Assembly (NCBI GenBank): GCA_024811115.1
Contig: JAKOGH010000728.1
Location: 1 to 57,561 of the forward strand
Source: Terana coerulea
Taxonomy: Eukaryota > Basidiomycota > Agaricomycetes > Polyporales > Phanerochaetaceae
Direction: 5' to 3'
DNA: 57,561 nt
The notes beneath the pieces are model-generated. The model saw only the letters and a program-made list of their open reading frames with translations, ran no database searches and was not told the origin of the DNA. How positions within the stretch are numbered: the stretch's first letter is position 1; each line of letters opens with the position of its first letter. The translations under genes were made by a program, and so were the position numbers. Shown here in pieces: positions 21,908 through 32,999 of the stretch.

Positions 21908-23101
21908 ACACTTTCTGTAATCTAGCAGCTAGTCAAACATAGTGCGAGGCCATATGAAATAATGCGAGATTTCTCACGAATCTAGATGGCAAAGGTGGCA
22001 GGCCTCTATCTCACTCTCTGAGAGGCTGGGTGGTAAATGTAGGGGCTGCAGTTCATTTGGGAGAGCGATAGACGTTTTCTAGAGTTGTCATGAATGTAAT
22101 AATGGATGGTAAAGTGCCAGAATGTCCTCTTTACGCTTACGTCTGTCTGATTATAGTTATATGTCATAAGTGTGGAAGTAGCCGTATAATGCAATAGGAC
22201 TTCCAAATCATACTTCTACGGCATCTCAGTGAAGATGGCATGTCTACTCTTCTGTGCTGAAGAGCCGTGCGCGTTGCAACGAGCATTCATACCACTTGAA
22301 CATGCAACACATGGTGTTCTCTATTTAGGTTTCAATCCTTCAGTGTGAGTCAAGGGACTTTATCTCGAATGTGCCTCAGGCTTATCATAAGGACAGCAGA
22401 ATGGCAACTGAGATATGCAACCAGTTGTAGTCAGTCAAAGGTGCTCTCGGAAATATGGACAATGTAGATGCAGTCAGCAGCAATCTCGGGCTCAGCTACA
22501 TCGCAAGAAGTACCCAGAGAATAAGAGCCGTGATAGGTCTGTTTCTACACCGTGTGGAACCACGTTATTACCCACGCTTTGTGGTCTCGGCATTTTAACT
22601 TGCAAAGATCTTTCAGTTGACGAGTGTGCACATATTCGACAGACACAATGCAATGTGGTTTACCGACTTTCCTTAGTCTCTGTTGCCAACAACATGCGGG
22701 CAAAGGTTGGATAACAGTTGATCCAAACCCTTTATGTAGACTTCCCTATATCTGTGGCACGGTGTCTGCAGTTTTGAGCCCTTTCTATATGTAATGGGCC
22801 TATGTACACTGGTGATCCCAAGTACATACGCTACTAGACAATACAAGCTGCTACGAGCAATTTATTGGCCACACTATGTTCCGATCATACTGTGCCTGGA
22901 CTTAAATAACATAAAGTAGGATAAAACAAGAGCCGCACATGCTGAGGCCCCTCTTCAACATGGTTTATAGGACTCGGACGCATTTGGCGAGCTTGTGGCG
23001 TGGCCAAAGCGCAGAGTCCATTTTTGTGAGCGGATCAAACTGATGGCGGAGAACTCGGCGCAAGCACCAGCGCTTTACTACCTCTGCAGGTTCGGCTCGA
23101 C
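21908..23101. other. no recognisable feature
   Basis: Only short unrelated open frames on both strands. No repeat of other parts of the window was noticed. Confidence 0.4.
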
Positions 23102-23445
23102 TACGTCAGAAAACCACCAGGTAGGATTATATGTACTTATCAGCGAATATAATGTTCATATTGCCCGAAATGCTCTGAGGGGGTTTATGAGGTATTATAA
23201 GACCGTCAGCAGAATCACATTGAGTCATAATCACCGGGTATTGAGATTATAATAGGGCTAGGAAGTGATTATGGGTGCTCATAAGTGTCCTTGTAGGATT
23301 ATGAGCGATTTCGGTGATTATGAGCGAAGATAAGATAAACCTAACTCGGAAGGATGTAAAGATGATCCGCTCGGCGCTCCGAGCTACTTCACCACCTGCC
23401 ATTGTGGCTTCCCCTAACACCGTACACCAGCTGCTCTCCTGAAGC

Positions 23446-23526
23446 ACCCTGGGATTCGAACCAATGACATTTTAAATCAACTTAACGTGCTACAGTAACT
23501 CGACGCTGATACCAATAGACTACGAA
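23446..23526 (-). other. tRNA-derived sequence (Pol III A/B box-like)
   Basis: On the minus strand an A-box-like TAGTCTATTGG is followed about 60 nt later by a perfect B box GGTTCGAATCC. The T stem (ATTGG/CCCAG) is mismatched and the acceptor does not pair convincingly. It is more likely a decayed tRNA or SINE head than a functional gene. Confidence 0.35.
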
Positions 23527-24015
23527 GGCTTAGGTTCTCAGTTGCATGTCCGGCGTTATATGCGCGTTATCTTGGCGCTTAGGGCGTCCGGGACTAAGCA
23601 CTGCACTGTCTTGTCCGCTCCTCCACCTCAAGCACCCCTGGGCCTGCACCCTCGCTCTTTGAAGGCTCTGTTGACTACGTGGAAATGCTGGGAGTGACGA
23701 GCATGACATGGTAGCTTTTCACTGTATCTTGGCTGCTCAGTATTTGGGGGGAATACGCGGGTACGGTGTTGCTGCAGGAGGGTCGGCTCATGTTGCACGT
23801 CAGCACGGAGGAGCTGCAGAGTGTGTGATATTAGCTTTCTGCTGGAGCACAGGCGTAACTGACTGCATGATCCATTGTAGAGGGAACACATGAGAGCAGT
23901 GGCTCTTCAACATTCAAATTTGTGACTGCTGTGGTGGTTGGTGTGCGCGCCCGCATCCCATGTACAGCGCCATGCTCGTTACAACCTTACGCTGCATAAC
24001 GGCAACTTCCTCATT

Positions 24016-24155
24016 AGAGCATATTAGCTGCGATAAATACCACGATAAGCGCCTCAAAATGGGGCCGGCGCTCCGTGACTTTGGCAGGGAATTGGAGCTT
24101 TTCGGCCAATTCCGGCTTAATACAGGCGTGATATATACCACAGCTAATATGCTCT
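24016..24155. mobile_element. 140-bp palindromic mini-element nested in the TIR element
   Basis: AGAGCATATTAGCTG at 24016-24030 is exactly complemented by CAGCTAATATGCTCT at 24141-24155. Weaker pairing continues inward (ATAxATACCACG). ATT occurs on both sides and may be a 3-bp target duplication. Confidence 0.5.
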
Positions 24156-25056
24156 ATTCCCGATACTGTATCGTTTTATGGGATGATTGGGCTGCGCTCA
24201 ACTACATGTTTTGGGAGGCTCAGAGTTCATGATGGAGTACACATCGAAGCCATCAACGGACGGGCTGCACATGCACAAGCGTGTGTGGATTATGGGGAAT
24301 GACCAAGTCCCAAGACATCAGGAGAGTCGGTACTTCTTCGGTGGAGGAGCGTTTGACTGCGAGGTCTGCGCAAGAGTGGGGCCTGGCATACACTGTGTCC
24401 CAAAAGATCGGCCTGCAATTGTGGTAATTACCAGATTCGTTGTTTTTCAGCGTGAGTGCCGCCACTTCTCTTGCTTTCCATTCCAGCCGTACGGTGCAAG
24501 ACTTCGTGTGGATCGCCGGTCCATTCTTCCGTGCAGAATACCACTTCTTGCAGTCCCTACACTGCCAGTCCTGCAGAGGATTTGGGCGCCCGCTTGTTAT
24601 TCAATCATTCCATGCCTCGATATGAGTATGTCGTGTTACTCGAGCACTACTTCGAGTTTTGTGGGGCATTGCGCGGTGCCGGCGTCGTGGCGTTGCTTGC
24701 AGTGAGCGCCCGAGGCGCCCGGCCTCGACCTCGAGGCGACCAGGATTACAAGCACCGGTAACTCATCATATTCACGTCTAGGTAGGCATATATATACTTA
24801 TAACTGGGCCGGGCACCATTATGCACACTCATAATGGTACTTGGTAGCATTATCATCCCTCATAATCACGCCGCCAGGCTTATAATCACTCATAATCACG
24901 GTCGCCGAGGTTTATTTGTGCGTATCTACACTTTTAATGCGCCCCGCCGCGGGTTATAATCTTCATATAGTTCGAAAGTGCTTATAATCCAACCCTGATT
25001 TTCCTGACGTACGATGCGTCTAGCGGCATTTATGCAAGCAACCTGATCTCAGTCGC

Positions 25057-25389
25057 ATGGGTAAATTGAAGATACAAGCTATGATGAGCATACGTGTACT
25101 TCAGTACGGCCCCAATGGAAATGGAACCGAGACAGTTGCCTTCGATCCTTCCCAGGTGACTGCGGCACGCATCATTGCTAACTAAAGCCCTTGCGACGCG
25201 AAATTTGAAGTATGAAAATCATTGCAGTTCACATGGTTGGCATCCACATCGAAAGGAACCCCGGCGGCTCCTACCGATTACGCCAATTTGCAGGTTAGGC
25301 GCTCAATTTCCGTATTCGGAGAGGCTTCCGATCAGCCCGTAAGACGCTTGCACGGATTCTACTCCTTAGACCGATTCTACCACTTGTAA
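25057..25389 (+). CDS. possible small two-exon gene of unknown function
   Basis: The ATG at 25057 opens 33 codons to a GT donor at 25156. A 72-nt intron ends ATTGCAG at 25227, and exon 2 keeps phase 0 to TAA at 25387-25389, giving about 86 residues. Residue use looks protein-like (YGPNGNGTETVAFDPSQ, then FTWLASTSKGTPAAPTDYAN). No family, signal peptide or membrane segment was recognised. GT-AG pairs further on (about 25405-25520) could add exons. It may also be a gene fragment. Confidence 0.35.
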
Positions 25390-26912
25390 CATTGCTGAAG
25401 GAGTTATGGTGAGTTACAACCTGCTTGCGTCTTTCTCATGAAAGGCTGAAACTCTTTCAGCACCCATTTTTATCATTTCTCACGTCCGGGCGCCGGCGGC
25501 TGACAGAAACTCTGGTGAGTACCTCAGCCCAACCTGAATGCTGTCCTAGTCAACCTATGTTCAGTAAGTTACAGTCTATCCGCCTACCCTAACAGACGGC
25601 ACTACAAAAAATTATCCATGGTTTAAACAGTGAGTATTTAGTTTCTCAGCAATATTGTTTGACAACACGCCCTTTATATTTGGCATAGACATATCCCTGA
25701 CCTCGCCCGCCTCTGCATGTGCCAGCGCCGGGATATGGGACTCCTTATGAGGGTTTACTCGGCCATTGAAGCGCTGCGGTTTGCATCTCAACGGCATGCC
25801 ATACAACGTGGAGCTCGAAGTATGACTTAGAGTTTGTTATTGCCGGTGTCTTTCACGGCGTGCAGGGTGCGGCTGTCACGAAGGGTAATACTTCAGGGTG
25901 GGGTGTTGCAATTCGGGAACAATGTCTCAGATTCCAGGTCAGTGCGCAGTCAGCGCTGTTGCGGTTGTGCTGACTCAACAGCTGGCTGCATGTGCATATA
26001 AGGCACACGCAACTCTGCGAATCTGCTCACCCACTTGTAAATTCTGACTGTGCGCCAAATTCAAATGTCTGTACTGATATGCTACACACACCTTAGATCT
26101 CGCTCCCGTCTGCTCGCTACTACACAGACAACCAAGATAAGTACATGTTTGCATCTCATCCCTGTCTGGATACTGACAGATGAATGCTACTTAGGACTGC
26201 AGCGTGAGGAGAGGAAAGGGAGAGCTTTCAAGGATGGCAGTTGATGACGTGAGTACAGTCAGGGCATCTTGCCATTTCAGGAGGTAAGCTCACATGCCTT
26301 GTCCCTCGTCTCAGCTTATGAATCCCACTCAGGGTCTCGGCAGGCGTGTGAACTGGTAGCAGGGTATTTTTACAGCGCGCGACGCCCGAGATGTATTTAC
26401 ACATAAATGATTAGTTAAATAATCAGCCAGTGTTATTGCATAAAAATACAACGAGAGCAAAAGGTGTGAAAAATACAAGAAATTCAGAATGATGTAGCCG
26501 CGCAGAGCTGAGAATAAGCCACAAGCTGGCAAGCATTGCTCAGGCCACAAGCGGTGGGATGGTCTGTTAACTTGGAACCAACTCCTAACTCACTTGCATG
26601 CTGATTGCAAGAGTATTACAAGTGGCATACAAACGATCCCGGGTGACTACGGAGATTGGACGCCTTGTGCCAATTTCACCGATTACAAGACGATTCTACC
26701 ACTCAGGAGACGCTTGCATGTATTCCAGACGCTGTACAAGGTTGTGGGAAATTTTGGGGTTTTTCTCGATGCACTAACCATGCATGTACCATTATAGTGA
26801 TTGGGGGATACTATAAGAACAATGGGCTTGAGGGCTCCAGTGACCACCTCACGAGTCCTTGCCCCTTGCCTTATCCCACTTCCTGTGACATTACAGCTCA
26901 AAGAGTGCCGTC
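25390..26912. other. no recognisable gene
   Basis: Nothing convincing apart from short open frames. A TATA-like CATATAAGGC lies near 25995-26005. The last 300 bases are upstream sequence of the DUF6533 gene. Confidence 0.35.
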
Positions 26913-28572
26913 ATGTCTTCCCAAGCAACAGCTGCAACAGTAGCAGAGCTCTCGTTACAGTGCGTGATACCTTTCCATACTCTACGCTGGCCACACTAAC
27001 CTTTCGCCGACCATCAGAAACACAAGTAATTACATTAGTATTGCTGCGACAGGTGCGCTCGGGCTTCAACCCTCGCGGGATTTCCGTATCTATGCACTCA
27101 CACGCAGCTAGCTCTCGTTTTCTATGAGTATTTTCTCACAATCCGACACGAGTTGAATGCCTGGAAAAGCAGGCTTACAGTGACTTCAATGCTCTTCGTC
27201 TCTATACGCTGGGTGATGGTCGCCACTCAGGTTTCTCAATGGATTTCAAACTTATCACTAGTAAGTAGATCGCTTTTCGATGTCTATTTGCGTGAATTGA
27301 GCGCTACAACATCAGAGGTCCTCGCCCTTGCGCCTGCCATGGCGTCATCATAACACTGAACGAACATTCACAGATGTACAAGTGATCATATTCTGGCGCA
27401 AATACTCCTGTTCGTGGGCTACTTGCAGACTGCCGGTAAGATATAGATTCTATTGCGTCTTTTTCAAGCTGACCATCTACAAAGTATTCTCTTCTCTTCG
27501 AGTATACGCTCTACGGAATCAAAGCCTTCTCGCATGTTCTCTCGTCCTCATTTTTGGACTTACCCCGATTGTAACCAATCTTGTATGTTCTATCCTGGGT
27601 TTCCTCAGTCTTCTTATTGAGCACCCAATACCTGCCGTAGTTTGGTCTCATCCATTCAAGGACATTTTATTCTGATCAGCCTGTTCCTACATGTGCTTCG
27701 ATTATCCTTTTATCTCCGAGGCAACTTACTATGTAAGCCTGCCTGTTGATTCCCCATGCTAACCTGCTAATGTTCTTTAAGTCGTGAGTACATCAAATGC
27801 ACGCATTTAGCAAGCATGGCTCATAAGAGTTTAGTACTTGTCGTCACTCGCAGCTCCCTCATAGCTGCAGACATGCTTGTGCTTGTGGTAACATGGATGA
27901 AGACCTGGCGGATATGGCTTCAAGAGCGTCGAATACGTCAAGGCTTGTCAATTACAACAAACATACTCCGCGATGGTAAGCCTTTATGAGAGTGGCATGA
28001 CTGTAATGATACTCACAGTAACGGTTGATAGGTACACTCTACTTCGTGTGCGTACCAAAACAAAACAAAAAACACTCCTCGCACTTCGTTCGGCTTATAG
28101 ATGCTGAGTATAGAGCCTTAGTTATCTTCAACATTGCTCAATTGTTCACATTCAGTCCTGTATGTTATCGCTCAAGTACACTGCGTAATTCCCCAACTAT
28201 TAACAACGCTACAGGCAATTCCCCTCGTGGCGCATTTTAATATTTCTATGGTAGTCTTTACTATCGACTTTCCATTTCCTGCTACTCATTCAACCTTAGT
28301 CTCCGGTTCTTATCAATCGGTTTATCATCAACCTTCGCCAGCTTGACGAACCCGACGGCTCTCTTGCCATCCGGACACGCTCGGGAGTAGATGTCGGGGC
28401 AACTTCCACCAGCATTGGGAACATTGGAGAATCTCTGAGCTATGTTCACGATGACGAGGTCCACTTTGAGGATCGATCCGTGGACTCGGGCGTTACTGTG
28501 CCGGCGCGGGGTGTTGCTAATCCTGTGGTCCCCAGTCAAGTCGTGGATTTACCGAGGAATGACGGTGAGTGA
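26913..28572 (+). CDS. DUF6533-domain multi-pass membrane protein
   Basis: Begins MSSQATAATVAEL. The exons I can place are 26913-26959, 27018-27052 and 27112-27260. Joined, they read LQNTSNYISIAATALVFYEY, the conserved DUF6533 start, then a Trp-rich helix (TSMLFVSIRWVMVA). Later segments: VFSSLRVYALRNQSLL (27485-27535), a Cys/Pro-containing loop, SSLIAADMLVLVVTWMKTW (27850-27910), LRDG-TLYFV across an intron (27975-28050), IFNIAQLFTF, then LINRFIINLRQLDEPDG and an acidic tail ending RNDGE at TGA 28570. The family is fungal, predicted to have about seven membrane helices, and of unknown function. Splicing of the middle exons was inferred from family order and is not certain, nor is intactness. 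Confidence 0.7.
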
Positions 28573-29022
28573 TACAGCCAACACCACGTAGGCATGCTCC
28601 TGCTAAATCGATCTACACTTGTTTGACATAGGATCGCATCTCATATGAGTCAACAAAGGATATTGTGAGTATCTGCATTGCTTCCTTTCTGAGGTTGCGC
28701 GCAAGCACACCAGACTTCCTAAATTTGCACAGAGATAAAGTATGTGTTCTAGAATGCCCTCAGCTGCGTTCAAGATGCCCGCCGAGGTGTTACATTGTGG
28801 TCATCTCAGTCTCAGATTGTCCAGTCGTATCGTCCCATAATTACATCTTTGCCTAATGCTTAACGGTGTGCATATATACAGAAGCCACCCACGTTGCTGG
28901 GTAACTCTTATCGTAGCCCATTGGGCCTAAAAACCTTTTCTGTCCGCGGCCTAGGCGATCACCGTTGTTGTGGACCTCCAACTTCCTCTCTTTTCTCTTT
29001 GCCTCTCCAACTTTCTTTCTAT
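28573..29022. other. intergenic, convergent 3' ends
   Basis: Lies between the DUF6533 gene (plus) and F-box-like gene A (minus). No feature recognised. Confidence 0.4.
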
Positions 29023-30740
29023 TTAGCATGGCAACGTCTTCTTCCTCCGGATTGCATGCGTCTCCTCTTCATTCCTTCCTCCGCAAAGCGCGGTCACAAG
29101 TTGCAGCAGAAGCGCCTTCTTGTCTTCTTCCGACTCGCATAGCCAAAGCTCAAATATTCCAGTGGGCCGTGGGATGAAGGTGAGCCCAGCTACGGTATAC
29201 TCGCTCGTAGCGGTGAGGATGGTGCTGACATCCACTTCTCTGCGCGTCCCTGTAGTGTTATACGTATAGTAGCAGACACCTACTCTTCCATCCATAAGCG
29301 AGCGAGGCAGAAAGCCCTCTTGAGCGACAGCTGAAATGAGCCATTGGAATATATCGACAACAGCGACGGATATCTTCAAGGCTAAGCGACCGCCGAATAA
29401 TCGAATAGTCTCGCTGTCGCACAGGAGATCATCGACTTTGGGCCAGTCGATGCTGAGGAAGCAGGAAAGATGTGGCATGTCACGGATTTCCGTCCAGTCA
29501 AGTTGGACTTCTGGGTATGGCAACGTCGTCGCATCGCCGACCATCGCTGGGAGGTCAAAGCAGATGAAGGCGTTTGGCCGCGGCTGTATCGTGTTCTCTC
29601 GATCATATCGAAGGAGGTTACCAATCCTAAGGATAGGAATGCGTAAGAGCCCTTCTTATCTAGGGTAGTAGCAATGACTTACCCGTCTTGTACATGTAGA
29701 AAACCACCGTCGCGATCGCGACGGAGGGCCTCAGCAGCTGCACCGATTTTGCCACCTGGCGCCCGTGCAGTCCAATAAGGGCATGGACATGCCTATGCAC
29801 GATCGTGTAATACAGGATAGCAAACCCAAGACGGATCTCCGTTTCTACATCCCCGCAATCATAAATTCTGACCCACGTAGACCCAGTGCGCTGCTGCTGC
29901 AAGCGCTGAACGACCCCAGGGACCGGATTGTGCGGCAACGCACGTGAACCATGGAATACTAGACGATCGCATTGTACATGGGTTATGCCAGGCAGGCTTC
30001 CAATCAGGCGGACGAGGTGTGCGACATCGCGGAAGAGAAGATTCAAGAGAGCAAGGGTGGCGAAGGGCAGGAAATGAGCTGGTAAGGATCTGGATAAAGC
30101 AGTACATATGAAGAACGGACAGCTCAACAATCCCTTCTCCGTAAATAGAGCGTTTGCCAACGATATTTGACTCGGAGTGAAGCGCGTAATGGGTATCGAC
30201 AGCTTGCCAAGATAGTTGTTGCGCAGCCTGCGTTCCGTTAACCTCGTAGATATGACCTGGAGGTGGTGCACCCAGGGGGCCAAAGTCCACAGCATTCTGC
30301 ATTTATTTCCACGATACAGTCTTCTATTTCTGGGTAGATTACCGTAGAATGCTCCGTGAAGGCAATGAGTCGGTCGATGTCTTTACGAGAGCGCAGAGTG
30401 ATAGACCGGAAAATGACTGCTCGGCACTTTCCTGCCTGTGCGGAGACAAAGAGAGTGCAAATGGTAGAGCGGAGAGTTGCGACTAGACACCAGCAAGACG
30501 GTTCGTCGCGGTGGTTTCGACGGACGCAACGTGCATGTGGGACTTTGCAAAGGCGATACGAAGACTTTGTGGCGCTCGCGCTCGGCATGTTCCGCGCGGG
30601 CATGACCGAGATCGAGCAGATTGGCATTGCGTCTGCTATACGGACTCTGCACAAAACTTCGTGCCTTTTTACGGATACGACCTTTTCGTACAAGTTAAAG
30701 GCTTCGTTAAATTCAAGTAGCGAACGCGCTAACTTCAACG
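29023..30740 (-). CDS. F-box-like protein A (tandem paralogue)
   Basis: Three blocks align with copies B and C. The first contains AGKCRAVIFRSITLRSRKDID (about 30460-30390), corresponding to the region just after the F-box. The second is 30295-29660, with ALSRSLPAHFLPFATLALLNL and LGFAILYYTIVH. The third is 29544-29023, with SIDWPKVDDLLCDSETIRLF and a C-terminal tail. An intron ending CACAG precedes AGKCR. One base is missing between blocks 1 and 2 at a C5 run (30275-30279 on plus); with one more C, LWPPWVHHL would line up with PWKPWLHLF of copy B. The 5' end and F-box core are unclear. Such proteins usually recruit targets to SCF ubiquitin ligases. Confidence 0.55.
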
Positions 30741-30881
30741 GGCCGGCTCAGCTCGGGACTTGGAGGGTAGTGACACGTTCTGCCTGCATCGCAGGCTCCA
30801 TCGAGAGAGATAGTCCGTAACATACATCATTATTCTGAGCCGTTAGAATAGCCGCTACTCTTGTCCAGTCGCGACTCTTTC

Positions 30882-32386
30882 CTACCTCCTCCCAGTTGCG
30901 CTGGCGTCTGCCAAAACCTGTCGTAGGAACTCGTCCTTGTCCTCAGCGGTTCTACGCATGAAGAGGCTGAATACTTGGGAAGAGTTTAGGGCGATAGCCC
31001 GTCCGTCTATGGTGTGCTCCTTCGGAGATGATAGAATGACATCTATCGTTACCCGGTTTATGTGGCGGCGAATAGGATTTCCCCTGTCGTCGACGAACTG
31101 AACGACTAGCCGCCCCATTTCATACGCTCCAGGCAAGAACTCCCTCCTCGGGATATTGACGATGAGCCAGGAAAATATTGCGATCTGGCGTATGGAAACG
31201 GTCAGGCTTAGGTTGCGGAAATTGTCAGCGCCACAAAGGAAAGAGTCGATGTTGGTCCAATTGGAGCTGAGGAACAACTCTACGTCGAGGTCGCCTCGCA
31301 AGTCCAGCAGGATACCCATAGGGTTACGGGCCGGAGACGTTGCAGCCAGCTCATCTAGGTCAAGGGTTACTTCATGACTTTGCCCCGGTGTCTCCGACCC
31401 GTAAAAGGCTAGAGTAATACCTTGATTAAGATATCAATGTCCGAACAGCACCGACAACATGATGAAAACTGCGCTTACCTCCGGCAAAATTATACGATAG
31501 CCTTGTTTCCGTTGTAGTCGCTGGTCTGAGCCACTGCACCAGCTGCTGAACCTGTGTGCCGAGAGGTCCGTCGAGGTCTGGCGCGTATGTCTTGTGAAGG
31601 ATGGTAGAATATAAGATCGCAAAGAGAAGTGGTGTCTCGAACTCAGCACCCCCACAGTCTGCTAAGGCAATCCAAACGACGTTATGGCGCGGTATCCGCG
31701 GCGAAGTGGGCCCCAGCATGAGCAGCGATGTGCTCTTCTCCTCGAAAGTCAGCTTGCGGCAAGACACTCGAGCAAGCTCAGGGAGGCTGCGAATGAAGCG
31801 GATGAGGTCCCCGGGGCGACGAAAGTGCAGATTGGCGAGGCGGACGGTCGCGAAGGGAAATATGCTTCCCGGGAGAGATCTTGGAAGAGTGGCGCATACT
31901 GAGCTAGGACCAAAAGCTGTGCTTTCGCAAGGACTCTGCGTCGTGACATGTGTGCAATCGAGGAGCAGGTCGAACGTGGGCGGGTAGCGGCGAGAAGTAG
32001 ACTTGACGCGCCTGGACACCGCTGCCACAAAGAGATGCAGCCAAGGTTTCCAAGGCCCGATGCACTCGATGCTTATGACTTGCATGCATTGTTCGAGTTT
32101 GGGGAGTCCCGCGATCGGGGAATCCATAAATCGCACCAGGTGATTCACATCGTCGATACTTCGCAGTGCGATGTTGTGAAAGATGTACTCCCGGCATTTG
32201 GCCCGCCCAACAGCGACATACAAGGCTAGCTCTAGTCAGCGCCTTCTTCTGTTCCACGGAAAGCGGGTACTCAGGGATGTTCAGGGATATCACCAGAATT
32301 TTGCTGACGAGCTCTGGCGGAATGTCCGCTCCTGTTGCGAACGTCGAAGGAATGTGTCGTGCAAGAGCAGATTTTGCGGAGCTCAT
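30882..32386 (-). CDS. F-box-like protein B (tandem paralogue)
   Basis: The start ATG at 32386 (MSSAKSALARH) was chosen because copy C starts at the equivalent place; an upstream in-frame ATG exists at 32407. F-box-like core: ADIPPELVSKILVISL ... RASLVCRCW, then KCREYIFHNIALRSIDDVNHL. A long middle domain includes LPRSLPGSIFPFATVRLANL and GGAEFETPLLFAILYSTILHK. The C-terminal exon has TLDLDELAATSPARNP, LLDLRGDLDVELFLSSNW and MRRTAEDKDEFLRQVL to the stop at 30882. Frame is broken once just after the F-box (near 32195-32205, an extra base relative to C). Family role: substrate adaptor of SCF ubiquitin ligase, inferred from the fold-like motif only. Confidence 0.6.
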
Positions 32387-32407
32387 GTCGGTAGAGATAA
32401 GGAACAC

Positions 32408-32999
32408 CGTCTGAGATTCCTACACGTTAACGTCGTGGTAGTAAAGAAGGAGGCTAAGTACGCACTGTATGTGTGCTAGATCTTAACGACATGCCACGGC
32501 CTCGTGTGCACTGGTGGAAGGCTGTGTACAACGACGGGACCTTATCTATAAGCGCTGAGTCGAACGCCGAGCGCCCTAGAAACGACAAGCAGAGCGAGGA
32601 TGATGGGAAAATCGAGAGGGCAAGGCCAAGATTAATGACACTTTGTCAAGCATACTGTAGCAAAACACCTCGGATGCGACCAACCAAATTTGTCATGAAG
32701 CGGTGACCACAAACCAGACTAGCTTCGGGCCGTCAAGCGACGTCATCTGGCTGAGATTTGAATGCCAGAGTTGCAGATCGCGAAGCACATCGCACCTACC
32801 GTGCAGCCACAACTCATACGATCATTATGTTGCTTGTTCATGCCCTGCAGAGCAAATATCTTAGCGAGGTATTTGAAGGGTAGCCTCTATGGCATGGATC
32901 CGGTGGCCCTAACTCCGATACGTAGCTTATGCTCAAGGCGGCGCGTACGAATTTAGAGCTGGACCCCGTAAGGAAGGTTTGAGCAAGTTCCTAGGTACA
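32408..32999. promoter_or_regulatory. upstream region of F-box-like gene B
   Basis: Read on the minus strand, a TATA-like sequence lies at 32541-32550, about 155 bp before the start codon. The block 32481-32565 resembles the equivalent region of gene C (34669-34750), including CTTAACGAC, GCCTCGTGT, CAACGAC and ACCTTAT. No gene is seen here. Confidence 0.45.

Larger units (their letters stand above)
23102..25011. mobile_element. non-autonomous DNA transposon with TIRs and subterminal CATAATCAC repeats
   Basis: The ends are inverted: TACGTCAGAAAA then CAGGTAGGATTATATGTACTT on the left, and the complement of TTTTCCTGACGTA and AAGTGCTTATAATCCAACCCTG on the right. Subterminal copies of ATAATCAC/GTGATTATG cluster at 23220-23330 and 24830-24910 in mostly inverted relation. 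Such subterminal arrays usually bind a transposase. The interior contains a tRNA-like sequence, a small palindromic element and unrecognised frames, but no transposase. No target duplication is clear. Confidence 0.6.
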
